64,000 bases of DNA from Paenibacillus sinopodophylli. GTDB lineage: Bacteria; Bacillota; Bacilli; Paenibacillales; Paenibacillaceae. The stretch covers positions 248,001 to 312,000 of the forward strand of contig NZ_VDBO01000001.1 in NCBI RefSeq assembly GCF_005930355.1. Reading direction: 5' to 3'. Below the pieces are notes generated by a model. The model was not told the origin of the DNA. It did not search any database and was given only the letters and a program-made list of their open reading frames with translations. Positions 34,815-44,195 of this stretch are shown here, piece after piece. Position 1 is the stretch's first letter. Every line of letters begins with the position of its first letter. The translations under genes and the position numbers were made by a program.

Positions 34815-35402
34815 ATGGAATTGGGTCATGCGAGCAGCGGTGACAGATTATTGTTAGCAGCTATTAATCTGATCTCAGAGAGAGGTTACAATGGAGTAAC
34901 GACACAAGAGATTGCGACAGCTGCCGGCTTAAGTGAGAAAACGTTGTTTAGGCATTTCGGGAGTAAACAGAGACTGCTTGAAGCAGCCTTTGATCGCTTT
35001 CATTACGCTGAGGAGATGCGAAAGCTATTCGATGAGAAGCTGGTGTGGGAGCTGGAGGAAGATTTGCTCACAGTTTGCCGGACATATCATAAGATCATGA
35101 ATCGCAATCGGAAAATGATTCAAATTAGCATTAAGGACGAAGGGCAGCTGCCTGGCTTTCGTGAGCGTACGCATCAGCACCCGCTTCAGCTATTGGAAAT
35201 ATTGACGAACTATTTCGAAGAGATGAGCAAGAGAGGCAAGATGATTGGTACGAATCCAAAGCTGCACGCATTTACGTTCATGATGGCGCATTTTGGAGCG
35301 TTTCTTAATGATTTGGAAACGGGGAATTACTATCCAGAGATCTCACTGGAGCCGTTTATGCAAGAGAGTGTGAAGTTGTTCGCTAGGGCCCTGACTCCCT
35401 AG
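34815..35402 (+). CDS. TetR/AcrR-family transcriptional regulator
   Basis: 195 residues from the ATG at 34815, preceded by CAGGTGGTGG; the frame extends eight codons upstream without support. The helix-turn-helix (GYNGVTTQEIATAAGLSEKTLFRHFGSKQRLLEAAF) is typical. The effector domain resembles the TetR_C family of drug-export repressors. Identical perfect palindromes lie before this gene and before the EamA exporter gene that follows, giving strong internal evidence that it controls both. Confidence 0.93.
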   Translation: MELGHASSGDRLLLAAINLISERGYNGVTTQEIATAAGLSEKTLFRHFGSKQRLLEAAFDRFHYAEEMRKLFDEKLVWELEEDLLTVCRTYHKIMNRNRKMIQISIKDEGQLPGFRERTHQHPLQLLEILTNYFEEMSKRGKMIGTNPKLHAFTFMMAHFGAFLNDLETGNYYPEISLEPFMQESVKLFARALTP

Positions 35403-35419
35403 TTTTTTTATAATTGCAA

Positions 35420-35437
35420 TGTCAGTAAGCACTGACA
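35420..35437. promoter_or_regulatory. TetR operator, copy 2, before the EamA transporter
   Basis: TGTCAGT-AAGC-ACTGACA has the same arms and spacing as the site at 34769. It lies just after a TATAAT at 35409-35414 and 48 bases before the transporter start. Confidence 0.8.
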
Positions 35438-35485
35438 GTCAGATGAATTGAACTTATTTACTATAATCCTTTGGAGATGATTAAG

Positions 35486-36484
35486 ATGCCTATAGAAGAG
35501 AACGAGCAAACGAAAGCGATAGAGATGAAAGAGAAGAAAGTGAAGCAGGGCATAAGACTTGCTTATTTTCTTGCGGTAATCAATGCCATTGTAATCGGCG
35601 TGTCGTTTTTAGTTGCAAAAAAATCATTGGACTACGCCAATCCATTTGATACGCTGATGTTTCGGTTTTCTGCTGCATTTTTAATCATTCTGATTCCGGT
35701 ATCCTTAAGGTTAGTCAAAGTGAATTATCGAGGCAAGCCAATATACAAATTGCTGCTGCTTGCGAGCATGTATCCCATCGCCTTCTTTATGTTCCAAACG
35801 ACTGGGCTTGAGCATGCAACTTCGGGTGAAGGCGGAATAATAAATGCGATTACGCCAGTTATAACGATGCTGTTTGCAGCTGTTTTTCTGAAAGAAGCAA
35901 CGACTTTAATACAGAAATGCTTTACTCTTGTATCCGTAGCTGGTGTTGCATTTATTTTTCTGATGAAAGGAAGCAGCTTTGATGTTTCTGAGTTAACAGG
36001 AGTTGTACTTCTACTAGCATCAAGCATGGTTTTTGCTGGATATAGCGTGATGGTCCGTTCCATCTCGAAGCAGTTTAGTACGTCGGAAATCAGTTTTTTC
36101 ATGGTAGGAGCTGGATTCGTGATAACTTTGCTCATTTCAATCGTCACACATGCGGCTGTGGGGACACTGAACAGTCTCGCAGAACCACTTACGAACCTTA
36201 GCTTTGTCATTCTTATGATTAGTCTTGGTGTGATTCAGCTATGTACGGCATTAATGGGTAATTATGTGCTTTCCCGAATCGAATCATCAAAAGCTGTTGT
36301 CTTCATTAATCTGTCGACGGTCGTTTCTATTGTTGGGGGAACCTTCGTATTGGGAGAAGACCTGCATGGGTATCATATTGTGGGCTCCTTGCTCATTATT
36401 GCAGGGGTAATCGGTGCAAATGTACTTGGCAGGAGACGATTCTCTCAGAAGAAAGATGCTTATAACCATGCAGAAGCTTTGTGA
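35486..36484 (+). CDS. EamA/DMT-family transporter
   Basis: 332 residues from the ATG at 35486, with TTTGGAGATGA upstream; the frame runs five codons further. There are ten membrane segments in two EamA repeats. The first repeat has FRFSAAFLIILIPVSLRL and the second ends in GSLLIIAGVIGANVLGRRR. DMT transporters export small metabolites or drugs. The substrate is unknown, but the shared operator with the TetR gene upstream points to induced efflux. Confidence 0.92.
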   Translation: MPIEENEQTKAIEMKEKKVKQGIRLAYFLAVINAIVIGVSFLVAKKSLDYANPFDTLMFRFSAAFLIILIPVSLRLVKVNYRGKPIYKLLLLASMYPIAFFMFQTTGLEHATSGEGGIINAITPVITMLFAAVFLKEATTLIQKCFTLVSVAGVAFIFLMKGSSFDVSELTGVVLLLASSMVFAGYSVMVRSISKQFSTSEISFFMVGAGFVITLLISIVTHAAVGTLNSLAEPLTNLSFVILMISLGVIQLCTALMGNYVLSRIESSKAVVFINLSTVVSIVGGTFVLGEDLHGYHIVGSLLIIAGVIGANVLGRRRFSQKKDAYNHAEAL

Positions 36485-36537
36485 AGAATAGAATGGTGTA
36501 TCTAAAAATGAGACGACTATCCAAGAAAAGGGTATAA

Positions 36538-36604
36538 TAAGAAGAAACGCCTGACGGCGTCTTATCTATAGACGCCATCGTTTCTGCGAAACGTATAGAG
36601 AAAG
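36538..36604 (+). repeat. 67-nt dispersed repeat, copy B, in the selO leader
   Basis: Matches copy A (16254-16320, minus strand) at 58 of 67 positions. It folds as GAAACG...GGCGTC-loop-GACGCC...CGTTTC. The last CGTTTC can instead pair with the GAAACG three bases downstream. It is oriented toward selO and ends 76 bases before its start. Confidence 0.75.
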
Positions 36605-36636
36605 TATGAGTAAACTCATATACTTTCCTATACGTT
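36590..36636 (+). repeat. Long hairpin directly after repeat copy B
   Basis: AACGTATAG pairs with CTATACGTT. Inside it, AAAGTAT/ATACTTT and GAGT/ACTC pair around AA. The left arm reuses the last 15 bases of the repeat. No T run follows, so it is not an ordinary terminator. Copy A lacks this extension. Confidence 0.6.
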
Positions 36637-36680
36637 AAAGAAGCAGCAATATTAATCTTTTATCGAGAAAAGGAGGCCCT

Positions 36681-38150
36681 ATGACAGAGCAGAAAGCAAA
36701 CATTAATGCAGGTTGGAATTTCGACAACAGCTATTCGCTGCTGCCAGAAACCTTGTTTACGCGAATGTCCCCACCTCCTGTAAGCTCACCTAAGATCATC
36801 GTGTTAAACGACCGTTTGGCTGCTTCATTAGGGCTGAATGCTGAGGAGCTTAGAAGCACTGAAGGCGCTGCGATGCTAGCTGGGAACTTGATCCCAGAGG
36901 GTGCCGCGCCGCTTGCTCAAGCGTATGCTGGACATCAATTCGGACATTTGAACCGTCTCGGAGATGGACGTGCATTATTGCTTGGCGAACAAATAACACC
37001 ACAAGGTGAACGTGTTGATATTCAGTATAAGGGCTCAGGCAGGACGCCATATTCCAGATCAGGCGATGGCCGCGCTGCGCTTGGTCCTATGCTTCGAGAG
37101 TATATAATGAGCGAGGCAATGGAGGCACTAGGCATTCCGACGACGCGCAGCTTAGCTGTCGTGACAACAGGGGAGTCCATCTTCCGTGAAACACAGCTGA
37201 CAGGTGCCATTCTAACCCGAGTGGCAGCCAGTCACATCCGTGTTGGAACCTTCCAATTCGCAGCGAATTGGGGAACAAAGGAAGAGCTGAGACTGCTTGC
37301 GGATTATACGCTGCAAAGACATTATCCAGAGGCATTGAGTCACACTAATCGCTATCTCGTACTGCTTCAGGAAGTTATTAAGCGGCAAGCTGCGCTCATT
37401 GCAAAATGGCAGCTCGTTGGTTTTATTCATGGTGTCATGAACACAGATAATATGGTACTTAGCGGTGAAACGATTGATTATGGTCCATGTGCTTTTCTGG
37501 ATGAATATGATCCGGCAACCGTATTTAGCTCCATTGATGTGAATGGGCGCTACGCTTATGGGAATCAACCACAAATTGGCGGATGGAATCTTACAAGATT
37601 TGCAGAAGCGCTGCTGCCGCTGCTGCATGAGGATGGGGAAGAAGCCGTTCAATTGGCAGAAGAAACATTAGAGGAATTTGTCGTATTATTCAAGAGCCAT
37701 TGGCTGGCGGGAATGAGGGCGAAACTGGGCATCTTTAACGAGGAAGCAGAGGATGAGAGTCTTGCTAATGACTTGCTTCAACTAATGAAAGAGCATCAAG
37801 CGGATTATACGAATAGTTTCCGTGCACTAACATTAAATAACCTGGATGGGATAGCATTATTTGGTACCGATCAATATCTAGTGTGGCAAGAGAGGTGGCA
37901 TGCGAGGCTGGATCGGCAGCAGCAGTCTTTAGATGATTCCAAACAGCTAATGCGCAGCAGCAATCCTGCTATTATTCCTCGCAACCACCGCGTAGAAGAA
38001 GCGCTGCAAGCGGCAGTGGTAAATGACGATTATGCGGTCATGCATAAGCTTCTTGACGCGTTGGCGAACCCGTTTGCTTACACAGTCGAACAAGAGATAT
38101 ACGCTGTCGTGCCTGATAAGACGCCGTATCAAACCTACTGCGGTACCTAA
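36681..38150 (+). CDS. selO: Protein adenylyltransferase SelO (YdiU/UPF0061)
   Basis: 489 residues, the usual length for bacterial SelO. SelO has an atypical kinase fold that binds ATP in flipped orientation and transfers AMP to Ser, Thr or Tyr of target proteins, often redox-related ones. Landmarks: [52 protein letters not shown], the catalytic-loop-like HGVMNTDNM and metal-binding [13 protein letters not shown], then [16 protein letters not shown]. The ATG follows AAAGGAGGCCCT. The leader contains the 67-nt repeat and a long hairpin, which suggests post-transcriptional control. Confidence 0.95.
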   Translation: MTEQKANINAGWNFDNSYSLLPETLFTRMSPPPVSSPKIIVLNDRLAASLGLNAEELRSTEGAAMLAGNLIPEGAAPLAQAYAGHQFGHLNRLGDGRALLLGEQITPQGERVDIQYKGSGRTPYSRSGDGRAALGPMLREYIMSEAMEALGIPTTRSLAVVTTGESIFRETQLTGAILTRVAASHIRVGTFQFAANWGTKEELRLLADYTLQRHYPEALSHTNRYLVLLQEVIKRQAALIAKWQLVGFIHGVMNTDNMVLSGETIDYGPCAFLDEYDPATVFSSIDVNGRYAYGNQPQIGGWNLTRFAEALLPLLHEDGEEAVQLAEETLEEFVVLFKSHWLAGMRAKLGIFNEEAEDESLANDLLQLMKEHQADYTNSFRALTLNNLDGIALFGTDQYLVWQERWHARLDRQQQSLDDSKQLMRSSNPAIIPRNHRVEEALQAAVVNDDYAVMHKLLDALANPFAYTVEQEIYAVVPDKTPYQTYCGT

Positions 38151-38155
38151 TGCTT

Positions 38156-38193
38156 TCACCAAAAAACCACCCATGGGTGGTTTTTTGGTGTGA
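38156..38193. terminator. Bidirectional terminator between selO and the methyltransferase
   Basis: An almost perfect palindrome: CACCAAAAAACCACCC pairs with GGGTGGTTTTTTGGTG. It gives a T run in both directions, as suits the convergent genes. Confidence 0.9.
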
Positions 38194-38216
38194 AAGGAAG
38201 CTCCTCGCTATTTTCT

Positions 38217-38828
38217 TCAGAACTTCTGCAAGATGATAAAGCTGGCAGACGATAATTCCTTATGCTTCTGCTCGATCGTCTGCACGATGCGATAGGCTTG
38301 GTATGCCTCCAGATGCTGCAAAATATCACGGTCGCGAATCGTCGGCACAATACTCGGCTCGTCAGAACCGGTAATACGTGTATAGAGCAAGACATACTTG
38401 GCATTACAGGAGAAAATATCGTCTAACGTTTTGCGGAAGTCATATGGGTCTGTAATATGATAAAGAACGTCCAGACACACAACTAGATCGGAAGTAAAGA
38501 AGGCTTTATTCATAAAATGCCTCGGGTTGTAGGTTAGAAAGCTTTTGGTGTGATCCGTTTCAAATCGTTGTGCACACAGGTCTATAGATGAACTGGCAAC
38601 GTCCAGCCCTAAATATTGTTTGTAATGCATTAGGGAAAGCTGATTCCCATCCCCGCAGCCGAATTCGATGACGCTTTGAATGCTGTTATCCTTCATAAAT
38701 GTATTAATGACCTCTGCTTTGAAATCCGCTAGCACGCCGTATGAACCGCTGCCTGAGGTGCCGCCTTGCGCATAGTTATTTTCCCAATAGGCCTTGTAAT
38801 CGAAAGGCGTTGTTACATGTTCAGACAT
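38217..38828 (-). CDS. Class I SAM-dependent methyltransferase
   Basis: 203 residues with a Rossmann-type methyltransferase core: motif I is VIEFGCGDGNQLSLM, the acidic end of strand two is in YLGLDVASSSIDLC, and motif IV is DLVVCLDVLYHI. The pattern SYGVLADFKAEVINTF before motif I is typical of a small methyltransferase family often found near sugar or glycan genes. The acceptor is unknown. It stands alone between selO (convergent) and the LysR gene (same strand, about 100 bases upstream). Confidence 0.85.
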   Translation of the reverse strand: MSEHVTTPFDYKAYWENNYAQGGTSGSGSYGVLADFKAEVINTFMKDNSIQSVIEFGCGDGNQLSLMHYKQYLGLDVASSSIDLCAQRFETDHTKSFLTYNPRHFMNKAFFTSDLVVCLDVLYHITDPYDFRKTLDDIFSCNAKYVLLYTRITGSDEPSIVPTIRDRDILQHLEAYQAYRIVQTIEQKHKELSSASFIILQKF

Positions 38829-38926
38829 TTGGTCGCCTGCCTTCTCTGCTGTTTTCTTTCCTCGTCAACTCCCATTATATGTAGGCTGAACGAAGCCGAG
38901 AACCAGAGATAAAGAGGCAGATAAGC

Positions 38927-39808
38927 CTATTTTATAAGCTCTATAAACCGTTTTGCCGCGCTGGATAGAGGCATATTCCGCATAATCATCAAACCTACTT
39001 GCGAAGGCGGCAGCTTCACATCCAATTGAATCTCAAAGAGCGATCCTTCTTCAAGCTCCTTGGAGACGAATTCCCTAGTCACATAAGAAATGCCAAGTCC
39101 CTTTCGTGCAAATTCAATGAGTAGACCTACACTGCCTACCTCGATCTCAGGTTTCAACTCATAGCCATAGTCCTGGAATAATTCTGTAATGGCCATTCGT
39201 GCCCGGCTATTCCGGGAGAATAGAATAACCGGGTGCTGGAGCAGCCTGTCCAGTGAAATGACCTCATTCTTAAGATCCGCATAATGGGCTCCTGCGACAA
39301 AACAATCCTGAAGTTGAATCCCTTGCCTTACTTCAAGCTGGGGATCTACAATTGGCATGCGGACGACACCAAGATCAATCCGACCTTCTTTCAGGAATGA
39401 AATAATTTCGGGAGTCGTGCCATGAATTAATTGGAGCTTAATGCCGGGATAGTTGCGGTGGAAGGTTTCTATATAGGGAAGCAAGTAATGTTTAAACAAG
39501 GAATCGCTTCCGCCGATTCTAAGCTCTCCGCTGTCCAGGTTTTTGAGTGCGCCTAGCTTCTCTTCAGCAAGCGAAATCAAGATTTGTGACTGTTCAATAT
39601 AGGAGTAGAGAATGGTTCCCTCTTGCGTTAAGGAGACTCCTTTGGAGTTTCTATAAAATAAAGTAATACCAAAGCTGTCCTCCAGCTGCTTGATAGCGTG
39701 ACTGACGCTAGGCTGTGTAATATATAGTGCTTTTGCGGCTTGCGTTAAGCTTCCGGTCTTCGCAGACCAATAAAATACTTTGTATAATTCATAATTGTTC
39801 ATAGACAT
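38927..39808 (-). CDS. LysR-family transcriptional regulator
   Basis: 293 residues. The N-terminal winged helix is FYWSAKTGSLTQAAKALYITQPSVSHAIKQLEDSFG. The remainder is the two-lobed periplasmic-binding-like effector domain (ELRIGGSDSLFKHYLLPYIETFHRNYPGIKLQLI). It is transcribed away from the zwf-tkt-tal-pgi-gnd operon. This divergent arrangement is the normal layout for a LysR activator and its target, so pentose-phosphate control is a reasonable guess. A palindrome overlaps its own start codon. Met3 is an alternative start. Confidence 0.92.
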   Translation of the reverse strand: MSMNNYELYKVFYWSAKTGSLTQAAKALYITQPSVSHAIKQLEDSFGITLFYRNSKGVSLTQEGTILYSYIEQSQILISLAEEKLGALKNLDSGELRIGGSDSLFKHYLLPYIETFHRNYPGIKLQLIHGTTPEIISFLKEGRIDLGVVRMPIVDPQLEVRQGIQLQDCFVAGAHYADLKNEVISLDRLLQHPVILFSRNSRARMAITELFQDYGYELKPEIEVGSVGLLIEFARKGLGISYVTREFVSKELEEGSLFEIQLDVKLPPSQVGLMIMRNMPLSSAAKRFIELIK

Positions 39809-39815
39809 GGTCTAT
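39801..39815. promoter_or_regulatory. ATAGAC-ATG-GTCTAT palindrome over the LysR start codon
   Basis: A perfect 6-3-6 inverted repeat of the LysR-box form (ATAG-N7-CTAT). It overlaps the first codons of the regulator and lies about 140 bases upstream of zwf. It is suitable for autoregulation and divergent control. Binding is inferred. Confidence 0.45.
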
Positions 39816-39954
39816 AGCTCCTGTGAAATATATTAATTACTTGTATGGCTGTATTTCGTATTATAGTGGAACTAAGAAAAAGAAGCCAGAGCATTCTGAC
39901 AAATTGAAATGCTCACGGTGCAAGCATAGGGACATACTGGAGGGAGATAGGAAG

Positions 39955-41484
39955 ATGGAGGCAACCACGTTTGTTTTGTTTGGAGCGACAGGGGATTTGG
40001 CTAAAAGGAAAATATACCCTGCTCTTTATAATTTGTTTATTGATCAAAAACTGCCGCAATCATTTTCCGTTATTGGGCTCGGTAGAAGAGAAGTAACGGA
40101 TGAAGCATTCCGATCAAGTGTTGAACATTCACTTCGAACTTTCTCTAGACGTGAAATAAATAATGAAGAACAATTGAACAGCTTCTTAAGCGGATTCCAA
40201 TACAGCGTACTGGATGTTGGACATAAAGAGGATTACAAGAAACTGCTGGACATTATTGAACAGCGTGAGAACGCATTGAACCTTGCACCTAATCGGATGT
40301 TCTATCTATCCGTTGGTCCTGAATTTTTCGAAACGATTGCAACCAACATTAAAGAAAGTGGACTTGGGACAACTAATGGTTGGAAACGCCTGATGATCGA
40401 GAAGCCTTTCGGCCATGATCTGCAATCTGCTCGTGACTTGAATGAGCATTTGAGCAAGACGTTTGAAGAGAATGAAGTTTTCCGTATTGATCATTATCTG
40501 GGTAAGCCGATGGTGCAGAAGCTTGAAGTGCTGCAGCAATCGAACCCGGTGCTCCAAGCCTTATGGTCGAATCGGTACATTGCCAATGTTCAAATCACAG
40601 CGAATGAAACGGTTGGCGTTGAAGAACGGGCAGGCTATTATGACAAAGTAGGCGCTGTGAGAGATATGTTCCAAAATCATATGCTGCAGTTGCTCATGAT
40701 GCTGGCGATCCATCTGCCGAAGAACAGTACATCCGAGGACGTTCGTTTCAAGAAGAAACTGGTTATGGAATCACTTGAGCCGCTTGAGAAAGAAAATGTA
40801 GCAGCTCACGTTGTTCGCGGGCAGTATGAAGCGGGTTCAATTCAAGGGAAGCCGGTTGTCGGCTACACTTCAGAGCCAAGTATCTCAGAATCATCATTGA
40901 ATGATACCTTTATCGCCGCTAGATTGCAGATTGACGATGTGTTTTGGAGAGATGTACCTTTCTATATACGTACCGGCAAAAGACTCAAAGAGAAATCAAC
41001 TCGGATCGTAATCGAGTTCAAAGAACCTTTGAAGCAGCAAACAAAAGTGAATGATGATACGAGAATTCCTAATTTGCTCGTATTTGAAATAAGCCCGAAT
41101 GAGGGCATAACCTTGCAATTGAATACGCGTGATCCACAGCAAAAAGGTGAGTTTAAGCCGATCAATATTGATTTCCATTCGATTCGGAGCGATGTGCCCG
41201 AAGCTTATGAGAACCTTATTCATGATGCATTGCACGGCGACCCAACCTTCTTCGCACATTGGGATGAAGTGGAGCTGTCATGGAAGTGGGTTCAACCAAT
41301 TCTGAACGCTTTCCTAGAAAATTCGGTTCCGCTGCACCATTATTCCGCTGGCTCATACGGGCCTGCAGAGTCTGATGCGCTGCTCGCAAGAGACGGCTAT
41401 CACTGGTGGTTTGATACGAAGACCGAGCAACAACAAAATACAGATGTAAGAGGAGAAGAATATGCCTATCACACAAACCATTGA
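39955..41484 (+). CDS. zwf: Glucose-6-phosphate 1-dehydrogenase
   Basis: 509 residues from the ATG at 39955, preceded by GGAGGGAGATAGGAAG. The frame is open to 39823 but the extension is Lys/Cys-rich and unlike the family. The NADP motif is [19 protein letters not shown]. The substrate and catalytic block is [12 protein letters not shown]; the usual sequence has Glu after GK. It catalyses glucose-6-phosphate to 6-phosphogluconolactone with NADP+, the entry step of the oxidative pentose phosphate pathway. First gene of the zwf-tkt-tal-pgi-gnd operon. It overlaps tkt by 23 bases. Confidence 0.95.
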   Translation: MEATTFVLFGATGDLAKRKIYPALYNLFIDQKLPQSFSVIGLGRREVTDEAFRSSVEHSLRTFSRREINNEEQLNSFLSGFQYSVLDVGHKEDYKKLLDIIEQRENALNLAPNRMFYLSVGPEFFETIATNIKESGLGTTNGWKRLMIEKPFGHDLQSARDLNEHLSKTFEENEVFRIDHYLGKPMVQKLEVLQQSNPVLQALWSNRYIANVQITANETVGVEERAGYYDKVGAVRDMFQNHMLQLLMMLAIHLPKNSTSEDVRFKKKLVMESLEPLEKENVAAHVVRGQYEAGSIQGKPVVGYTSEPSISESSLNDTFIAARLQIDDVFWRDVPFYIRTGKRLKEKSTRIVIEFKEPLKQQTKVNDDTRIPNLLVFEISPNEGITLQLNTRDPQQKGEFKPINIDFHSIRSDVPEAYENLIHDALHGDPTFFAHWDEVELSWKWVQPILNAFLENSVPLHHYSAGSYGPAESDALLARDGYHWWFDTKTEQQQNTDVRGEEYAYHTNH

Positions 41485-43456
41485 TCAACTCTCGATCGAT
41501 ACGATTCGCACACTATCAATCGACGCCATTAACGCTGCCAACTCCGGACATCCAGGGCTTCCAATGGGAGCAGCTCCGATGGCATACGCACTTTGGTCCA
41601 AATTGCTGAACCACAATCCTGGTCATGCCAAATGGTTCAACCGCGATCGTTTCGTGCTTTCGGCAGGTCACGGTTCCGCATTGCTTTATAGTCTCCTACA
41701 TTTGTCGGGTTATAACGTAACGATTGATGATTTGAAACAATTCCGTAAGCTTAACAGCAAAACACCAGGACATCCTGAATTCGGTCACACAGATGGCGTT
41801 GAAGCAACCACGGGTCCACTTGGTCAGGGACTAGCGATGGCAGTGGGAATGGCAATGGCAGAAGCACATCTTGCTTCGAAATTCAACCAAGAAGGCTATC
41901 CCGTAGTTGACCATTACACGTATGCATTAGTCGGTGACGGCTGCTTGATGGAAGGTGTTTCTTATGAGGCTATGTCCATGGCAGGACATATGAAGCTTGG
42001 TAAATTAGTCGTATTATACGATTCAAACGATATTTCATTAGATGGAGAGCTCAGCCTTTCCTTTGGAGAAAATATTCAAAAAAGAACAGAATCAGCACAA
42101 TGGGAATATATTCGTGTTGAAGACGGCAACGACGTTTCGCAAATTACGAAAGCGATTGAAGCTGCCAAACAAAATGACAGCAAACCGACGCTGATCGAAA
42201 TTAGAACGGTTATTGGCTACGGAAGTCCTAAAGTGGCCGGAACGAACAAGGCGCATGGGAATCCGCTTGGCGTGGAAGAAGCGAAGGCAACGAAAGCGGC
42301 ATATGGCTGGGAGCATGAGGAAGATTTCACAGTTCCAAGTGATGTTAAGGCGCATTTCGAGCAATTGAAGCAAGAAGGTGAATCGAAAGAGCAGGCATGG
42401 AACAGCTTAGTTGCTGCTTATAAATCGAGCCATCCTTCGCTCGGTGAAGAGCTGGAGAAAGTTATTGATGGTGCTGTGAAATTTGAAGCAGCAGACATTC
42501 TAACCTTCGACACTTCGAAGTCGATCTCAACCCGTGTTGCAAGCGGTCAAGCGATCAATCATTATATTAAAACAGTTCCTTCAATCTTCGGAGGCAGTGC
42601 AGACTTGTCGCACTCCACAATGACGGATATTAACGGCGAGCAAACCTTCGCTGTAGATTCTTATTCGGGTCGTAATATATACTTCGGCGTCCGTGAGCAT
42701 GCTATGGGTGCAGCGGGCAATGGACTCGCTCTGCATGGCGGTGTTAAACCATTCGTCAGCACGTTCTTCGTATTTAGTGATTACTTGCGGCCTTCGATTC
42801 GTCTGGCAGCACTGCAGAAATTGCCAATTATTTATGTATTTACACATGATTCGATTGCGGTTGGGGAAGATGGCCCGACTCATGAGCCTGTTGAGCATCT
42901 TGCAGCGCTCCGTACGATTCCAGGTCTTGCCGTTATCCGTCCATCGGATGCGAATGAGACAGCAAGCGCATGGGCTTATGCTTTGCAGCAGCAGGAAGGA
43001 CCAGTAGCACTTGTGCTAAGCCGTCAGAACCTTCCGATCTATGAAGCTACGAAGGGTAACGTTGACGATGTCGCAAAAGGCGCATATGTCTTGGCAGAAA
43101 CGAACAATGAGCCGGATGTCATTCTAATCGCGACGGGATCTGAAGTTTCACTAGCTGTGAATGCGAAAGCGGAGCTGGAGAAAGACAATCTTTCTGTTCG
43201 GGTTGTTGCGATGCCAAGCAGAGAGCTATTCGATCGTCAATCCGAAGCGTATAAGCAGTCTGTGCTGCCGGAATCGGTTACGAAGCGTGTATCGCTTGAA
43301 GCGGGTATTTCATTAGGCTGGGAACGTTACACAGGTCCAAAAGGTAAAATCTTGTCCATCGATACATTCGGTGCATCAGGTCCAGGCAATGAAGTATTGG
43401 ATTACTTCGGATTTTCGGTAAGCAATGTAGTTCGGTTGACGAAAGAGCTATTTTAA
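41462..43456 (+). CDS. tkt: Transketolase
   Basis: 664 residues, full length. The thiamine-diphosphate motif begins at [38 protein letters not shown]. The N-terminal [16 protein letters not shown] and [14 protein letters not shown], and the central [12 protein letters not shown] and [16 protein letters not shown], are characteristic. It transfers two-carbon units between sugar phosphates in the non-oxidative pentose phosphate pathway. The ATG is embedded in the end of zwf, after AGAGGAGAAGA, so the two are translationally coupled. Confidence 0.97.
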   Translation: MPITQTIDQLSIDTIRTLSIDAINAANSGHPGLPMGAAPMAYALWSKLLNHNPGHAKWFNRDRFVLSAGHGSALLYSLLHLSGYNVTIDDLKQFRKLNSKTPGHPEFGHTDGVEATTGPLGQGLAMAVGMAMAEAHLASKFNQEGYPVVDHYTYALVGDGCLMEGVSYEAMSMAGHMKLGKLVVLYDSNDISLDGELSLSFGENIQKRTESAQWEYIRVEDGNDVSQITKAIEAAKQNDSKPTLIEIRTVIGYGSPKVAGTNKAHGNPLGVEEAKATKAAYGWEHEEDFTVPSDVKAHFEQLKQEGESKEQAWNSLVAAYKSSHPSLGEELEKVIDGAVKFEAADILTFDTSKSISTRVASGQAINHYIKTVPSIFGGSADLSHSTMTDINGEQTFAVDSYSGRNIYFGVREHAMGAAGNGLALHGGVKPFVSTFFVFSDYLRPSIRLAALQKLPIIYVFTHDSIAVGEDGPTHEPVEHLAALRTIPGLAVIRPSDANETASAWAYALQQQEGPVALVLSRQNLPIYEATKGNVDDVAKGAYVLAETNNEPDVILIATGSEVSLAVNAKAELEKDNLSVRVVAMPSRELFDRQSEAYKQSVLPESVTKRVSLEAGISLGWERYTGPKGKILSIDTFGASGPGNEVLDYFGFSVSNVVRLTKELF

Positions 43457-43489
43457 AAAAATAAAACTAACCTATTGGAGGTAATAAAT

Positions 43490-44158
43490 ATGAAATTTTT
43501 TATCGATACAGCTAACCTTGTAGATATTAAGAAAGCTTACAAAATCGGTGTCTTGTCCGGTGTTACGACGAACCCGTCGCTAGTTGCAAAAGAAGGCGTG
43601 AAATTCGAAGATCGTATTGAAGAAATTTTGCGCGAGGTTCCTGAGGTAGAATCCGTATCTGCTGAAGTAACACCTGATGCGATTACGGCGGAAGAAATGA
43701 TCGCACAAGCGAATGAGCTAATTAAAATTAACAACAATGATCCAAACATCACGATTAAACTGCCAATGACGCTTGCAGGTCTAGAAGCTTGCCGTTATCT
43801 GACTAAAAAAGGCGTGAAAACGAATGTCACGCTTATTTTCACAGTGAACCAAGCACTCTTGGCTGCTCGTGCCGGCGCAACCTATGTATCGCCGTTTCTT
43901 GGCCGCTTGGATGATATTTCGGAGGATGGCGTACAACTGATCGTGAAAGTTGCTGAGTTGTTCCGTACGCATAAATTGGATGCTCAAATCATTGCGGCAT
44001 CTGTTCGTCACCCAGATCATGTTACCCGTGTAGCGTTGGCTGGCGCGCATATTGCAACCATTCCATTCAGCGTAATTGAGCAAATTTCCAAACATCCGCT
44101 TACGGATCAAGGGATGGAGAAATTTGCAGCAGATTGGAAAAAAACGACTGAGCTGTAA
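43490..44158 (+). CDS. tal: Transaldolase, TalC/FSA-like short type
   Basis: 222 residues from the ATG at 43490, which follows TTGGAGGTAATAAAT. It belongs to the short transaldolase/fructose-6-phosphate-aldolase subfamily. The Schiff-base Lys is about residue 90 in [44 protein letters not shown] is the second signature. It interconverts sedoheptulose-7-phosphate plus glyceraldehyde-3-phosphate with erythrose-4-phosphate plus fructose-6-phosphate. It lies 33 bases after tkt in the operon. Confidence 0.95.
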   Translation: MKFFIDTANLVDIKKAYKIGVLSGVTTNPSLVAKEGVKFEDRIEEILREVPEVESVSAEVTPDAITAEEMIAQANELIKINNNDPNITIKLPMTLAGLEACRYLTKKGVKTNVTLIFTVNQALLAARAGATYVSPFLGRLDDISEDGVQLIVKVAELFRTHKLDAQIIAASVRHPDHVTRVALAGAHIATIPFSVIEQISKHPLTDQGMEKFAADWKKTTEL

Positions 44159-44195
44159 GCGCAGGCTAACTATACATTCAAAGGAGTCGCTCTAG

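Noticed and set aside
38156..38193. Near-perfect palindrome as a possible operator or attachment site
   Set aside because: It sits between convergent genes with A and T runs on both arms, so a bidirectional terminator explains it fully.
39823..39954. 44-residue N-terminal extension of zwf
   Set aside because: Lys/Cys-rich sequence unlike G6PDH; the ATG at 39955 has a strong ribosome binding site and begins the family sequence.
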